Shown here: positions 1-14,700 of the stretch, piece by piece
How the letters are laid out: every line of letters begins with the position of its first letter
Position numbering within the stretch: position 1 is the first letter of the stretch
From: Pomphorhynchus laevis
Lineage: Eukaryota > Acanthocephala > Palaeacanthocephala > Echinorhynchida > Pomphorhynchidae
Direction of reading: 5' to 3'
Assembly (NCBI GenBank): GCA_012934845.2
Contig: WNNJ02003239.1
Location: 29,897 to 93,896, forward strand
Length of the DNA: 64,000 bases
Made by a program: the position numbers and the translations under genes
Notes under the pieces: generated by a model
The model's database searches: none
What the model was told of the DNA's origin: nothing
What the model saw: only the letters and a program-made list of their open reading frames with translations

Positions 1-681
1 ATGATTTGTGTGAATACTACCAATCATATAATGTTAATACAAGTCATTTTAAGACTTAATAGTCTGAGTATATAAAAAATTATTTTTGTCGAGTAATCCG
101 TTAATAGATGATTAGTAAATAAGTTATATTCACAGATAATATAATGTTTGTTATTCATCCAAAGAATTGTTTGTATTAAATATTGAAAATTACCAAACAT
201 TTGAGTTGCTGTTAATGATAATTTAAACAGTGCAATGACAATTAGGTCGTATAATACAAGCTCTTTGCCAAGTAATCCGTGTAATTGATCCTATAAATTC
301 TCAAATCATGCAGTGGCATTTAAATGTATGCATTCTTGCTGTTTATATTGTCCGGTTCATCCGGTACTTGCCATGACGCTAGGTGATATTTGCACATTAT
401 CACGTGAAAACTGGCTTTGACGAGCTCAAACACATATCACTCACACAAAAACTCAAAATGGATTGACTGCTTTCAGCTTTCACACACAATGTAAACTTAC
501 ATATCATGTTTTTACTAGTTATATTATTAACTTCATGTATATTTATCCGTTAAGTACGGCCAATTATGTTACACATGCCAAACGCCACTATCCAGCAGTG
601 ATACAATTAATGTATTTTCGATTTAATATCATTGTAATTATTTTTATAAATTTACAGGCAGAAATTAGCTTTATTAGCTTT
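1..681. repeat. Dispersed repeat, copy 1 (left edge cut by window)
   Basis: This stretch is almost base-for-base the same as 13436-14112, with only scattered substitutions and one or two small indels. Similarity stops at about 681, where this copy continues with repeated gctttatta while the other copy changes. The left boundary is unknown because the window starts here. A short open frame inside (463-777) is shared only as far as the repeat goes, so it is not treated as a gene. No terminal inverted repeats or protein domain were recognised. It could be a non-autonomous element, a solo LTR, or a recent segmental duplication. Confidence 0.85.
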
Positions 682-2786
682 ATTAGTTTTACTTGTTTTA
701 TTGTCAAGTTCATCTGGCATCAGTCAAATACTCAAGCACGCATTCTTGTGAATCTTGAAGTTACGCCAAGTTATTAGAGCAGTGTAACTAAAGCGTAGCC
801 TATTGATGAGTTTCGATTTGTTATTCTATGTTTGATTGTAACCTAATTTAAGCATTTGGAAACTCTGAATGACAATTCCGTAATTCGAATTTAATATAAA
901 TTAAACTTCAAATAAACTTTTATAAAGACCGCTATTGACTTTACTCGAAGTAGTTAAGAATTCGGCAGATCGACTCTCGATTAGTCTGGTGTATTTTTAA
1001 TAAATTTGAGATTTAAAGTTTTCTTTATCATTTTGTGTTATTTTGTGTCGAGGCTAATGTTTGTTGGCAGATACAACAAGTGATTAAAACGTTCGATTTT
1101 TTTCATTTTGATACATTTTTATAAGCCGGTAATGACATCATAGATGTACCACAATTTATTTAATTACATTGAATCAAATAATTGCTTGCAAAATGCCAGT
1201 AATCGCTAAATGCAGCCGAATTCAAATTTGAATATTTATGTAATATACTGCAGATAACCTTGTCCTTTGCATGAAAAAGTCATAGAATGTAAAATTATTT
1301 GTTTTTCAATTTTTTATTTAAAAACAATTTATGAAAATGTATTTGATTTAAAATTGATTGCATTTCGTTTTTACATACATTCTGGTTTAAAAAATATACT
1401 CTGGTTTCAAACAATAAAGGTGGAGCATTCTGTAGACATTAAAGTTAAATATTGAAGTTTTACTTTTTAAAAGTTGCCTTCTACTAATTATCATTACAAT
1501 TATTGACAGTTACAACATTAATATATGACACTGTATTTTGAAAGAACGGATTAAATTTCGAATTGTCTCATATTTGGACTGTAATCAATTTGGACTTTGT
1601 AATTTTAAACTACTTACATGTTTTGTTCTTCAGAATATTTGTTTATAAACTTTGAAACTTTTCATACATGATAATACCTTACGCTTTATTTTATTATCAA
1701 ATTTAATTTTGCTTGTTAATATAATTAATACCTCTTTCACGTGCATAGTAAAGAGGTACTATCACAAATTAAATTCTTAATTCAAATGTGATTATTTTAG
1801 AACCAACTTTATTTTATTTTTTAACTGTTTGATTGACCGTCATGGTTGACGGGCCGCTAAGCTTTTTGATCTTATTAAAATAAAATATTAAAAGTTTAAA
1901 TATTTTACAATAATGTTAAATCACTGAGAATTGCATTCGTGTCGAACTTAACATTTTTGCTAAATATAAAATTATAGACACGAATTAATTTTTTATTTTA
2001 ATTTTTGAAACAAGCAAACAGTCTAAAGTTAGCAAATGAAGAATTTGTAAAATTAAAAATACTAATTAATAATATACTATAATATTACTATAAATGAAAT
2101 AATTTTAAATTGTCACAACTACTGATGTAACTTTTTTTCTAAATCTATTTAATATCTAATATAATAGATATTAATTAAATTCTAATAGATAAATTAAATT
2201 TTAACAAGATGTAATGAAAAAAGTCAAATACAAAAACTACTGAATTACAGCTGCTTGTTGGCCTTCATTTCCTCCTCGGCCTGTGTAATTACAGCTGCTT
2301 ACTGATGTAACTGTCGTAAATCTACCTACATACAAATATAGTACGTGGATAGAACAAGTTATATGTATCTCAAGGGAATGTTTCCTCGGTAAGATGTTGG
2401 GACAATAATAATATATGATATTGATAATATGGTCCCTAACAATATCTAATATCATCATCTAACAATATCACATTTGATTCTTCTAAAACCAACCGATTAT
2501 TCATTTTATTATTAACACAAATTTTATTTATTTCTTTATCATTTTAATAATTTAATATTTAACATAAAAAAATCAAATTTAAATCTAGAAGCGGCAATTC
2601 TAAAAACAACTATATGGTATATCTTTATCATAATAACATATTAATAATACGCGTAAATATCTGACTTCTTTTTCTTCAAAATGTTAAAATCTTATTAAAA
2701 TTAAAAATTGCGTGAATTTATAAAATCACATAAAATCAAAACAGAAGATCACATGGTAAATAATTATAGATTTTGTTCATTATTTG
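682..2786. other. AT-rich intergenic DNA downstream of HARS
   Basis: No coding region or known element was recognised. On the minus strand the first AATAAA after the HARS stop codon lies at about 2527-2532, so a 3' UTR of roughly 250 nt is possible; this is inferred from the signal only. A small inverted repeat around an ...acctcttt/aaagaggt... pair lies near 1730-1765. Confidence 0.5.
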
Positions 2787-5700
2787 TTAAGTGGAATGTT
2801 TCTTCAATGCTTTAGTCAAGAAGTCTATAAGGTCTGAATTATCCACATCGGCCTCAATGCAAACATAAATAATAAACACTTCAATTCATTATTGTAACAA
2901 ATAACTAACTAATACAATTTATATCGTATCAATATCTCCTTTAACAAATAATTACAATTGTTTATATTTTTATCCTACAAACTTAAAAAAGTTTAATTTC
3001 ATTTTGCCAATTAAATTAGATTAATCATATCAAATCAAATTTGATATAAATTAATTTACATTCAATTAATTATAAACTTTTCATCAACAAAGTAATGCTT
3101 ACCATTGATTATCATTAGTGTTTAAATTGATTTTTTTCTGAAAATATTAATTTTTTTGTATAAATCAAATCCTTTTTGCAAGTTAAACAATATGTTAAAC
3201 AATATGGGACTGCAATTATATCTTTAATAAATTAAAATCACATACCAACGAAATTTCTCGCTTATTCTGTAAGCAATTGAATTAGTTAAATTATAAGCTA
3301 ATTTATGGGTTAAATATGTATAAATTGCCTACTGCTAAGATAATTATATTATACTGCTATAAAGTGTCTAAAAACTATAAAGTGTCTTTATACTGCTATA
3401 AAGACAACGTGTGTTGTCTATAGAGTGTCTCTTTATAATATCTATAAAGAGACACTTTATAGACAACACACGTTGCTTAAACTTAAAATTTAATTTGAAA
3501 TTTAATTTTAAATTAAGTCTGTAGGATTAATTACATTGCGGAGCTAACACAATTCTTGAATAAATGAAAGAAAGAAATATAAAAATAGTAATTTACATAA
3601 AAATGTCATAGCAAAATTTTTTATTTTACTAATTAATTTAATCTTGAAATCATTTTTAATAAAAATTATTTTATTATTACTTAAATTATTAAATTATTAT
3701 TTAAGATTGTAAAATAATAAAAATTAGATGCTCTTATTATATAATAAGATATAATAATATAATAATAGATAATTTTTATTTAATAATAAAAATTATCACT
3801 CTTATTAGATTAATAAGAGTGATAAAATAATGACAAGAAGATGTTTTAATAAAAAACTCTTCTTGTCATTTTCTATCTACTCATTTCAACATGTATGATT
3901 GAAATATACAATACAATGACATGAAGCTGCTTCCATGGTAATTCAGAGTTAATTTTGTTAGTCTAAAATGGCTCAATGTAAATTTAACAATATAATAATA
4001 GTCATTGGTTAATTAAACTATTAAATTATAGTCATTAGTTAATGGTAGTATTTTGTTTTATATTTTTACTCAATTTAAATAAAAGCGTTTTTATATTTGA
4101 GATGATTCAAAAACAGCCTATTTTAATTAATTTTCGTATTTTAATTTATATTTACTTGCTATTATAAATTTATTATCATTTTTTCAATTAATGATTTCAA
4201 TTTGTAAACAAAGGATTTATTTTAACGTGGCAAATGCGTGCCAGCGCACGCTGTGAATCAGGTGTCGAGAAGGTGTGAACGGAGGAGGTGTTTGAACACT
4301 TTTATGCATGCGATTTCTATCGAGTGATTAGAGCGGAAAGCGGATTGGAAAGGAGGGGACAGATTGGATGAGGAGAGATAAGCGTTGATTTGTATTAAGA
4401 TAAGGCGCTCGAACAGCTTGGAAAGAGTAGGGAGTAGTGAAATGGGCGATAGCTAGAAGGAAGAGAGGGGTCGAGCGATTGTTTCTTAAGGAGCGGACGA
4501 ACGATTGCGGATTTCCAGTGTGAAGGGAAGATATGACTGCAGATGGACGAGTTAAACAAGGTTGTGAGAAAAGGGATTATCGATGAGCATATAGATTTTA
4601 ATATGTGAGTAGGCAGGGGATCGGCATGTGAGGTTTTGTTGGGCAAGGACATGAGGACAGATGATACTTCTGTAGGTGAGACAGGGAGAAGATGAAAGAG
4701 TTCCGGAAGGATGAGATTATACTGGGCAGAGTGGGATAGGATGGAGCGAGCAAGGACTAAGTTAAAAGTGTGCCAGAGAGTCTTAGAGTTGAATGAAGTG
4801 ATGATTTTATGCTGCCAGAAGGAGTTGCATTTGGTACGTAGTAGGCTGAGATGAGACCGGCGAAGAGCAAGATAAGAATCACGGAAAGACGGAGTGATCA
4901 AGCGGAAATCGCGTCTGAGAGAGCGGTGATAGACTCGAAAAGCATGGCGGAGTCGACGCTTTGAGAGTAGACATTGGATGTCAAACCATGGGGCACGGTG
5001 CAAGCGACGGTGTGTGTGAGACTTGAAGGGCAAGAGAATATCGAGAGTTGATGTGAGTTCTGAGTGGAAAAGAAAGGCGAGATCGTGAAGATATGAATAT
5101 GTTATTGTGGGTAATGATAGAGAAGATTTGAGTAAGGCAGAGCGGAGAAGGGAGATGCCAAGATTTCTCCAAGGGCGACGTAGGATTGTAGGTGTGTGAG
5201 GATGGGTGTGGTTGTGAGTGAGATTAAGGATGATAAGAAAGTGATCGGATAGACCAGGATCAGAGATAGACAGTGAGGTGTAGGCAGCAAAATGATCGGG
5301 GACAGCGATGATGTCGAGTGCCCCACCAAGTATATGTGTGGGGGCAGTGGAGATTAGTTTGTAATTGTAGTTGGATAGAATGTTGATGAACCGGATGGAA
5401 TCCGTGGAAGAGGGGCGGTCTAGGCGGATATTGAAGTCGCTTAGAAGGAGTGAAGGGATTGAGGACAAAGAACAATGAGAAAGGAGGACAGCGAGTTCGG
5501 TAAAAAATAAGGCAGTAGGAGCTGATAAATCAGGACGGTATACAATGGCGAGATCTAGAGTGATCGGGTTAGAATAACGACAAGTGAGCAATTCAAAAGA
5601 GCAAGGACTGAAAGGGGGATTGATTTTGCGAAGAGACGCTGGGTGACGCGCGAGTGCGACGATGCCGCCATGATTAGAGAATTTAGAAGGGCATTAGCTG

Positions 5701-8700
5701 AGGTGGCGGGCGGATTCGACTAGGGAGCAACCGGTAGAGAGCATACGGTGAATGGAAAGGTCGTCGGAATCTGAGTGCCAGAATTCGGTGAGGCAGAAGA
5801 GATCGATGGATTGCTTGGTGAATAGGTTGAGGATAAGATCGGATTTATTGAGAATAGATCTAGTGTTAAGGAGACCGAGGCTGAAACCGTGTGTTGTGGC
5901 GAAAGAGACTAGTGGAGAAGACACATAGGAGAGATGGAGCGCCATCGAATTTTTGGACGGGTGTGGACAACTTGAAAATTTCCGTCTATGTTTCGGATTG
6001 AGAGTGAGGTCTCGCAGTTCTCCTCGCGACCGCGATTATCGATGCGGGCTGAAGAGATTTGAGCGATTTCAGAAGATGCGCGATCGGGGAAAATTCGAGT
6101 GGTTGAAGATGACATGAGTTTGAATCGTTGAGAGAGGACAGAAGACGCGTGAGAGCGATGTCTGAAAATAATTTTTAGGAGAGGAGGGCTGGGAAGGATT
6201 AGATTGAGAAGATTTGTTTAGACGGATGAATGCGACTGGAGAAATGTCCTTGAAAAAGGATGGTTTATCCGCAGGAACAATAGACGAGAGGATGGATCTG
6301 AAGGCGGAAACATCGTGGTCTAGACGTGCTTGTGGAGATAAGGAGTTAGAAGGCGTGATATTAGTAACAATGACGCAACGATCGCGAGAAGCAAAGCGCT
6401 TCCGTAAAGGAGGACGACTGACGTGAGTAGGTGAGATCACGATAGAAGAGCTGGCAGTTGATGATTTGGAGGGATTCAATTAATTAATTAAATTTCATTT
6501 AATTAATTTAATTCAATTAATTATAATTTAATTAATTATTTCATACATTTCTTACATCACAAATAAATAGTAAAAACAATTTACTTACTTCTTCACGGCT
6601 TTGAACCATGCGAACCTTGACCTGCTCATTATCAATTTCATTTTGACTAATAACAACGCAAATCGGTATGTGTTTTGCCTCACAATACTGTAACTGTGTA
6701 AGAAATTTAGCCTTCTGCTTCGGGCAGAATCCAACCTTCAGGTTTGATAAAAATTGCTTGAAATTTAAAAAAAAAAGTAAAAATACCTTAAATCCAGCGT
6801 TTATCAAATGTTTAGTTAATTTCATTCGTTCAATGATAAATCCTTTTTGAGGTGATGCGATGTAAATTTCTGTTTCAACCGGACGATACTTAACATGGAC
6901 ATTTTAAAAATAAATATAAAAAATAATAAATAATAAATAAATATAAACAAAAACAATGAAATTTATTGTTTAATTTTCAACAGTTTGTATATTGAATAAT
7001 AAATATTTTGCAAAGATAATTTATACTTTCGACAAATGTTCGCTATATGCTGTATTTAAAATATAACAAAATATAATAAAATTTAATATAAATAAATAAT
7101 AAAATATAATATTATATAAATCAAGTTTATTCGTATCTTACTTACTATCTTTACAAATATTTTCCAGGTTAAGTTAAAACAAATTGTGCAATTTAGGTAT
7201 TTTTATATTTAATTTAAAATTATTTTAATTGTCTTTCAAAATGATAAGTTAACCGCTGATATATTGTGATATTATTAATTATATAAATTTTAAAACAAAA
7301 GCTCTATTTATATACAGATCTTTTATTATATTAAATATAATATAATTTTAAAATATAATTTTAGGATGAAAATTGTTTACTTTTGTAAACCTTTTTAATG
7401 ACGGAATTTGATAGTGAAATGTGGCAGCAGCGAATAGTCATGGGTCTATACCGGAGTTATTAAAAGATTCAAATCAACACTTTCAGGTAGGTTGTTATCT
7501 AATTTTGCTTCATCGTGAGAGTTTTTATAATAAAAACTCTCGCGATAATTAATTGAGAAATAAAAGTTGCGTTGATTATAAATATTAAAATATCAAATAT
7601 TTAATATTGATTAATATTAAAATATTTATAATATAATATTATATGATTATAATTAAAATAATGTATTATTTTCTGCAGGCAAGTGAAATAAATTAAGGAT
7701 TTCTAATTTTGCAGCATATACATTTTTTGATAAAAAAGATATAAATATAAGTTATTTAAGAAAATTTGCGTTGACAATGTGTATTTGGTATAGCAACATC
7801 TAGATTCTAAAAAGGTAAATTATAATTAAAATAACAACTCTGTTTTTCGAAGCTTCGAAACGCTTCTAAAGAAATTCACAAATTTTACATTTTGTTAATT
7901 TTTATATACAAAATTTTTATGTTCATTTGATTTAAAAATTTAATAAAATGTAAATAGTAAAAAATTAATAAAAACTTAGACAACCTCTAATATAGAAATA
8001 AATGTTAAACGAAAAATTCGAGAGCAGTTTATTCAATTGCTTATTTGAAAAATGCTTCATTGACCTTTATGAAAAATGCGTATGACAGTGTTAAGACGCT
8101 GCATGAGCCATGTGCTGGCACGTTTTCCCCCGTGTATCGAGGCAGCTTAGCTCCTAGCGATTCCAGACAATTCATTACCGATGGACCGAATGCGCCAATA
8201 TTTTCGAGAGCGATGAGAGTAAATTCGTGCGGGCGCTTTTCGAGGCGACTGTATTTGGCCCTTTTCTTTTCGGAGCATCGGGCGACTGCGCCGGCCGTGA
8301 ATACTGCGCTGGATTCATAGCTATCGGCGAGGATGTTGGAACAGGTAAATTCCAGCACTATGACTCGGTCCGCGTCCAACGTAGTGCCATCTGGCCTCTT
8401 TCCATCGTTTCGCGACAGACTAACTGGTTCGGGTATGGACGAAATGCTAGAAGCTTGAAGCTATTTTATAACTAGCTCGTTGACATCTAAATGACGGAGA
8501 AAGTGTGTATTTGACCGCCGGCAATCAAGAGTGTGTCCGATTTCTCGATCTACGGGTTCGCAACATGCGAATACATAGGGCTAGCTGATTGAACTCCTAA
8601 CCACAGTGCAACGGCTAGAGATAGTGATTGATCGCATAGGCGGGTCCCATTGAGGATATTGGGATAGTTTCAACAAAGGCTCCGGCGTAAATACAAACAA

Positions 8701-11700
8701 CAGCAACCAGACAAACATGGCATGGTGTGGTTTCGGATTCTGTCAGCAGGTTGTTATAACGCAGTTAGTATAGAATCCGTCCACAGTTTTTTGAATAATT
8801 AGTTCCGAAAGGACGGAGGGGTAAACATTTGCGCTCAAGACGATGATAGCGTCGTTAGAGTCGGAATCTTGTGAGCCAGCCGCGGTGATCGTTGTGTTTC
8901 GGAGTAAGAAATCAATAAAGTCTTCGGCTCCAAAGATCGAGGACGTGGATGCTAGAATTGCGGTTTCAGTAATTAATCGAAGTCCTAGACCGCCTAGTCT
9001 TACAAGAGCGTCATATAAACAAAGGATTGTCTGTTTCCACGCTTAAACTGGTAAGGAAATATTCGGAATGATTGAAATTAGCATCTTCAGTTATCTGTTA
9101 AAGAGCGACGATTCCCCACTTCGGAAACACGGGGAGCAAGAACCCTATCTCGGGTAGGCTAATGCTGTTCCGAAGCAGGAACAATGCGTCGTGCTTGTTG
9201 AGTTTGGTCAGTCTGATTACCGCTTAAATTAGTTCTCTAACGGCTACATTAAATGCCTTGTCGATTTGTGTATCGCGGCCAATCGCGGAACCATCAGATA
9301 AGCGTCTGACGGTGGAATAGATTTGCAGTCAGTAAGGTGATATATTGTTTGCCAAATTTCTTCACTCTCAGTTACGACCTCGAACTTCTTCGTGTTGAGA
9401 TCTAGTCCGATTTCTGTGCTGAGCCTCTGAACTTCAAAGATACTTGAAACCAGAGACGAAGTAGATCAACCCAGTACACACTCATCCGGATACCATATGT
9501 TCAGATTGCCACATAGGCTTTGTGCCAAGTCGTTAACTGCAAGGCATAACGGAAGTGGGCTGAGTGGGTCTCCCTGTTGAACGCCCTTTTGGGATTCAAC
9601 GATGTTGTCACCAAAAAATAAACGGCTCAGCTTATCGTAGTACATGCGAACGTAAGGCGTGATATTTGGAATCTCTTTTAAAACACAGTTCAGAAATACG
9701 TCACGTTTGATACAGTTCAACGCATTGCAAAAATCAAGTTTTACCAGCGATTGCAAACTGCCGGCCGTGCTGCGTAGAAACGATCTTGTCGCGTAGAGTA
9801 CTGTCTCGATTCCTTGCGGCACCCCAACGCCAAGCTGGACTGAGAGTAGCATGTTAACCATCACCTCCGTGGTGTGCCAGCTTGGGATTTATAAGGCTAC
9901 ATGCCCTATTGTAAAGACTACTGCAATCGTGCGAACACTCCTCCATTTTTCTTGAGAAAGGCTTGTAGTTTGGCTACACACACGATTAAACGGTGGGAGA
10001 GATTGATGTGGGTATATTGCCTGATAACAAAATATCAACAGGCTAACCAGTGACGCGGTTAGTATGATGACAGGTGGTTCGGTCTGGTGTGCCAACAAGT
10101 CTTTATGATGAGCAGGACTAAGGCTTCGCGTTCGCCAGTCGATGACTTGGGAAAAGAGCGTAGTGCTCAGAGAAGCGAATTTGCGGTAGCAACTTGGCTG
10201 GTGGCGTCCGTAGGAAATCGTATAGAGGATTGGGTACTGGCGGTTCGTCTGTCGGGGTATTTTGCCTGCAAAGCAGCAACAGTTGTGTCGTCAGTCGGCA
10301 TCAAGGCTGCGTCACTGCATTACGTACGGAGTACTTCTCGAATATCCACATCCTCGATTTTTCCTGAAACTTTACGTCTCAGATGTTCTTCGCTTTCTTC
10401 AGGAATCGAGCGGTGACAAATTGGTCGGCCTTGATAGATGTTGATAGAGTCATCGTAGCAGTTACTGGCCATCTTGATCAGTGCAGTAAGTGAACGAACT
10501 TCAGCTGAATCAGTGTCCTTCCGACGGATGAGAAGGGCGACTTTTGGAAAACATGTCATGTTCCACCATGCGTTTACGTCGGAAGCATTCAAGACAACAG
10601 CGTCAACAACATCTGCCATCTTTGAAGCGACCCATGCTCTAGCTCCACGTGGGATCCGGCGAATTATCCGTGCGTTCTTGGTAAGCAAGGCCGAACGTTC
10701 TAGCAGTTTGTGTTAAAGTTTTAAAATTCTCAGATAAGAGCTCAATGCAAAAAGAGTGCTCGGTGCTTTCGTCAGTGGCAATGGCAAGCTCACGGATTGA
10801 TCTAAACAAGTTAGTGTTGTATGGAACTATGACATTTGGAAGTCCAGAACTGCAAAAGCCTGGCGTTGGACCATGTTTTCGTATCACTCCGGATGCGTTA
10901 GCGGCGAAGAGCTTGCAACAATTTGAGCACTGTATCAGCCCTTTGCTTAATGTGTGTATTCGACTCAATTCTATTGTTGACTGGCCTATTTGGTTCTGTA
11001 AGTTTTGTACAAGGGAGGATTGGTGACTATCAAACGACACTGCGGTTCGATAGTAGCTTGAATTTTAGCGTCAGTGCGGTCGTTTAATAAAACATCGGTG
11101 CTGTTGTTTGGTCTGATATTCAATTCGCATTGAGTAGTGATAATTAGAGAACACATTACGATCGCTGGTTCTCTCTCGGAAGTTGTTATATGATAAATCT
11201 TGTATGATATATTGTACATATTAGCTCTTAAAGTTTTACTATCATATAATCAGTTGAACACTCAAAGCTTTTATTGTCAGTTTTTATAAAAAAATTTAAC
11301 CAGTCATTTTTAACCAATTTTCTAAACAATTAATTATTTAGTTAATTTTAAAAAATTATTTAAAATAATTTAAAATACTAATTATTTAAAATATGAGAGA
11401 TTTTCTTGGAAAACGTTAAGGAATAAGTGTTCACAACATATATTCTTATTTATTATTTATAAAAATTATTGTAATAAATAATATATAATTTCAGTATATA
11501 CAAATTTAAAATTATCTAATGTGAAGAAATGATTTAAAAATTAATTGTCTTATATTGAATAAATTTTAATAATTAAATAAAATTTAATAATTAATCGAAA
11601 TTAAATAATGAAATAAAAATAACAATTAGTTATAAAAATAATTTAATGAAAAAAAAACACTTATAAAAGACAAAAATTAATAATGAATACTAAATATAAA

Positions 11701-14700
11701 TATACAACTAAAATTTTACATTTCACAAAATTTGAAATGTAAACTTTACATTAAACAATGCAATTGTGCCGAAGAGTTAAATACAAATTAAATAATAAAT
11801 CTAAAGTCTAATTAAAATATGTAAAGTCTAACTTATTGATTGAAAATAAATTTTGACAATAAATTATCCAAATTGTTTAAACATTAGACCGTATAGCTGA
11901 AATATCTTATATTTGCTAACAAAGTTTATAATTGAAAGTTGAAATAAACTGAAATACCTTGTCCTTTTCCGTTTGACGCTCGATTATTGTAGCAAGACGT
12001 TCAACGCCAAAACTAACACCAACACATGGAACAACTTCTTTTGGGTTAGTGGTAAATCCAGATACTAGACCGTCATATCTTCCACCAGCGGCAACGCTAC
12101 CAATACTAATGTCTTCTCCTGTTTTGGAATCTTTTAAATCGTAATCTTTAAAGGTTCAAATAGATTAAACATTACTGCTATATCTCAGATAAAATTAAAC
12201 AATCAAATAACATTTACAGTAAATTGGAAAGCCATCGATTTATAAAAACGATGAGTCAGAATTAATCAAACAATGCCGAATAGAATGCAAATAAAATTAC
12301 ATTTTAACAAATACATTTTTATCAAATAAAAAAAGATGACTTCTACTGATAGCACAATAATGATGCTGATATCTTAATTAGGTCATAGAAAATTAAAGTC
12401 AATTTTATAAGATCCTTAAGAATGTTGTGGCAAAATAAAATTGATCACCCTGTTTTATTTGAGTTGTCAATATACAGTGATAAAGATGTAACAAAGATTA
12501 GTAAGTGATTACAGACAAAAAGACCGTTCAGATAAATGTATTGTTGCATGACATTTTACAATTAAAGTCCACTTTATAAGATTCCTAAGCGTCGCCTTGC
12601 AAAATAAATTACATGCTCTCCATTTTTTATGATAGTGTATTGATAAGTGTGTATTGACAAATTGGTCAATATGTAAGAAGATAAATAACTGATTGCAGAC
12701 AAAAATAGCTTTCTGAGAAATGTACTTTGGCATGACATTTTATATCACTTTTGTGACTAATTGAGTCACAATACGAGGCTGATTCCAAGCGATTTGTAGT
12801 ATATATTTATATCACTACAAGACACCAGAATATTATAAGTAAATATTAAAATTTTGTAATATATTACAATTAAGCTGACTGAGTCAGTAAGTTAAACTAT
12901 TTCGCTTATAATGCTCGCTTTTAGATCGATATAGTGGTAAATAATTCGTGCTTTGTATACATTGAAAAAGGTATAATACCTTAAATAATATTAAAAAATA
13001 ATAATATTTTATATTATTATAAAATAATACAATAATATAATACCATTTATACCTTGAAAAGGTATAACGAAATTGTTAAAAGATTTTACGAAGGCGAAAA
13101 CATTTAACCCTTTGTAACAATTACCAATAACTTCTATAAAGACTTAACTATAAAAAGACTTTTATTAGAGACGTTTTTCACAGATCATTTATGTATTGGT
13201 AAAGTGACTTATAAATATTCAATAAGTGTTTAGTTTTCTTCCGTAGCTTATATTGTTTATGAATGATATTCCTGACAAAAATTGTAACTGATAGTTTTGT
13301 TATAAATGTCGGTTGTTAAAAATGTCTTATGAAATTGTTAACGTAGATCCACATCAATCTTATTTATACTAATTAAAGATATTTTTTAATAAAGTAGAAG
13401 TAATTGACTTACCTTTGCTAATAGTTTAATAATACATGATTTGTGTGAATACTACCAATCATATAATGTTAATACAAGTCATTTTAAGACTTAATAGTCT
13501 GAGTATATAAAAAATTATTTTTGTCGAGTAATCCGTTAATAGATGATTAGTAAATAAGTTATATTCACAGATAATATAATCTTTGTTATTCATACAAAGA
13601 ATTGTTTGTATTAAATATTGAAAATTACCAAACATTTGAGTTGCTGTTAATGATAATTAAAACAGTGCAATGACAATTAGGTCGTATAATACAACCTCTT
13701 TGCCAGGTAATCCGTGTAATTGATCCTATAAATTCTCAAATCATGCAGTGGCATTTAAATGTATGCATTCTTGCTGTTTATATTGTCCGGTTCATCCGGT
13801 ACTTGCCATGACGCTAGGTGATATTTGCACATTATCACATGAAAACTGGCTTTGAAGAGCTCAAACACATATCACTCACACAAAAACTCAAAATGGATTG
13901 ACTGCTTTCAGCTTTCACACACAATGTAAATTTACATATCACGTTTTTACCAGTTATATTATTAACTTCATATATATTTATCCGTTAAGTAAGGCCAATT
14001 ATGTTACACATGCCAAACGCCACAATCCAACAGTGATACAATTAATGTATTTTCGATTTAATATCATTGTAATTATTTTTATAAATTTACAGAAAGAAAT
14101 TAGCTTTATACCCACAATTGCAATATTTCGATAGATCCAGCAAATATCTGTCAGAAAATTCCAGCAGTTGATTAAACAGAAAAAGCATTAAGTTTGCCAT
14201 TGATGCAAAATACTCAAAATTTGTAATAACCGAAAAAATCAAAGAAAACAAATATAAAATGTAAAAAATATGATTAAAGAGATGACACTATTAGTACTGC
14301 ATAACAAAAGTATAAAAAAATGTAGCAAATACAAACATATTTTTTGATATTTAGAATTGGATTCTAAATAAACATTTAACATGTTTTTAATATTTTTATC
14401 ATAATATTTTCAATATTTTTATCATATCATATGCTTAATTGATTTGTACTCAATCAATTTGTAAAATGTCCGACGGATCTAACGACGGCCGTAAATATCC
14501 CAAGTATCGTGTATGTTGGAAACTAAAACGACTGCAATAAAAAAGCGAAATTTGAAAAATCAAAAAATATAAAATTGACAATTAATTGAACTCAAAAAAA
14601 TGAAAGTTTTATATTAAAGGTTTAATATTGTAATATTTAATATTTCCATAATATTTTGAATATTTTTATTTTTTCAAAAATAAAAAAAAATACATTTGAC

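Noticed and set aside
463-777. 104-codon frame in the dispersed repeat, also in copy 2
   Set aside because: The two copies diverge at the C-terminal end exactly where the repeat ends, and no domain is recognisable.
2237-2458. 73-codon minus frame downstream of HARS, considered as the last HARS exon
   Set aside because: The true terminal exon at 2787-2852 fits the phase and the family C-terminus; this frame shows no similarity.
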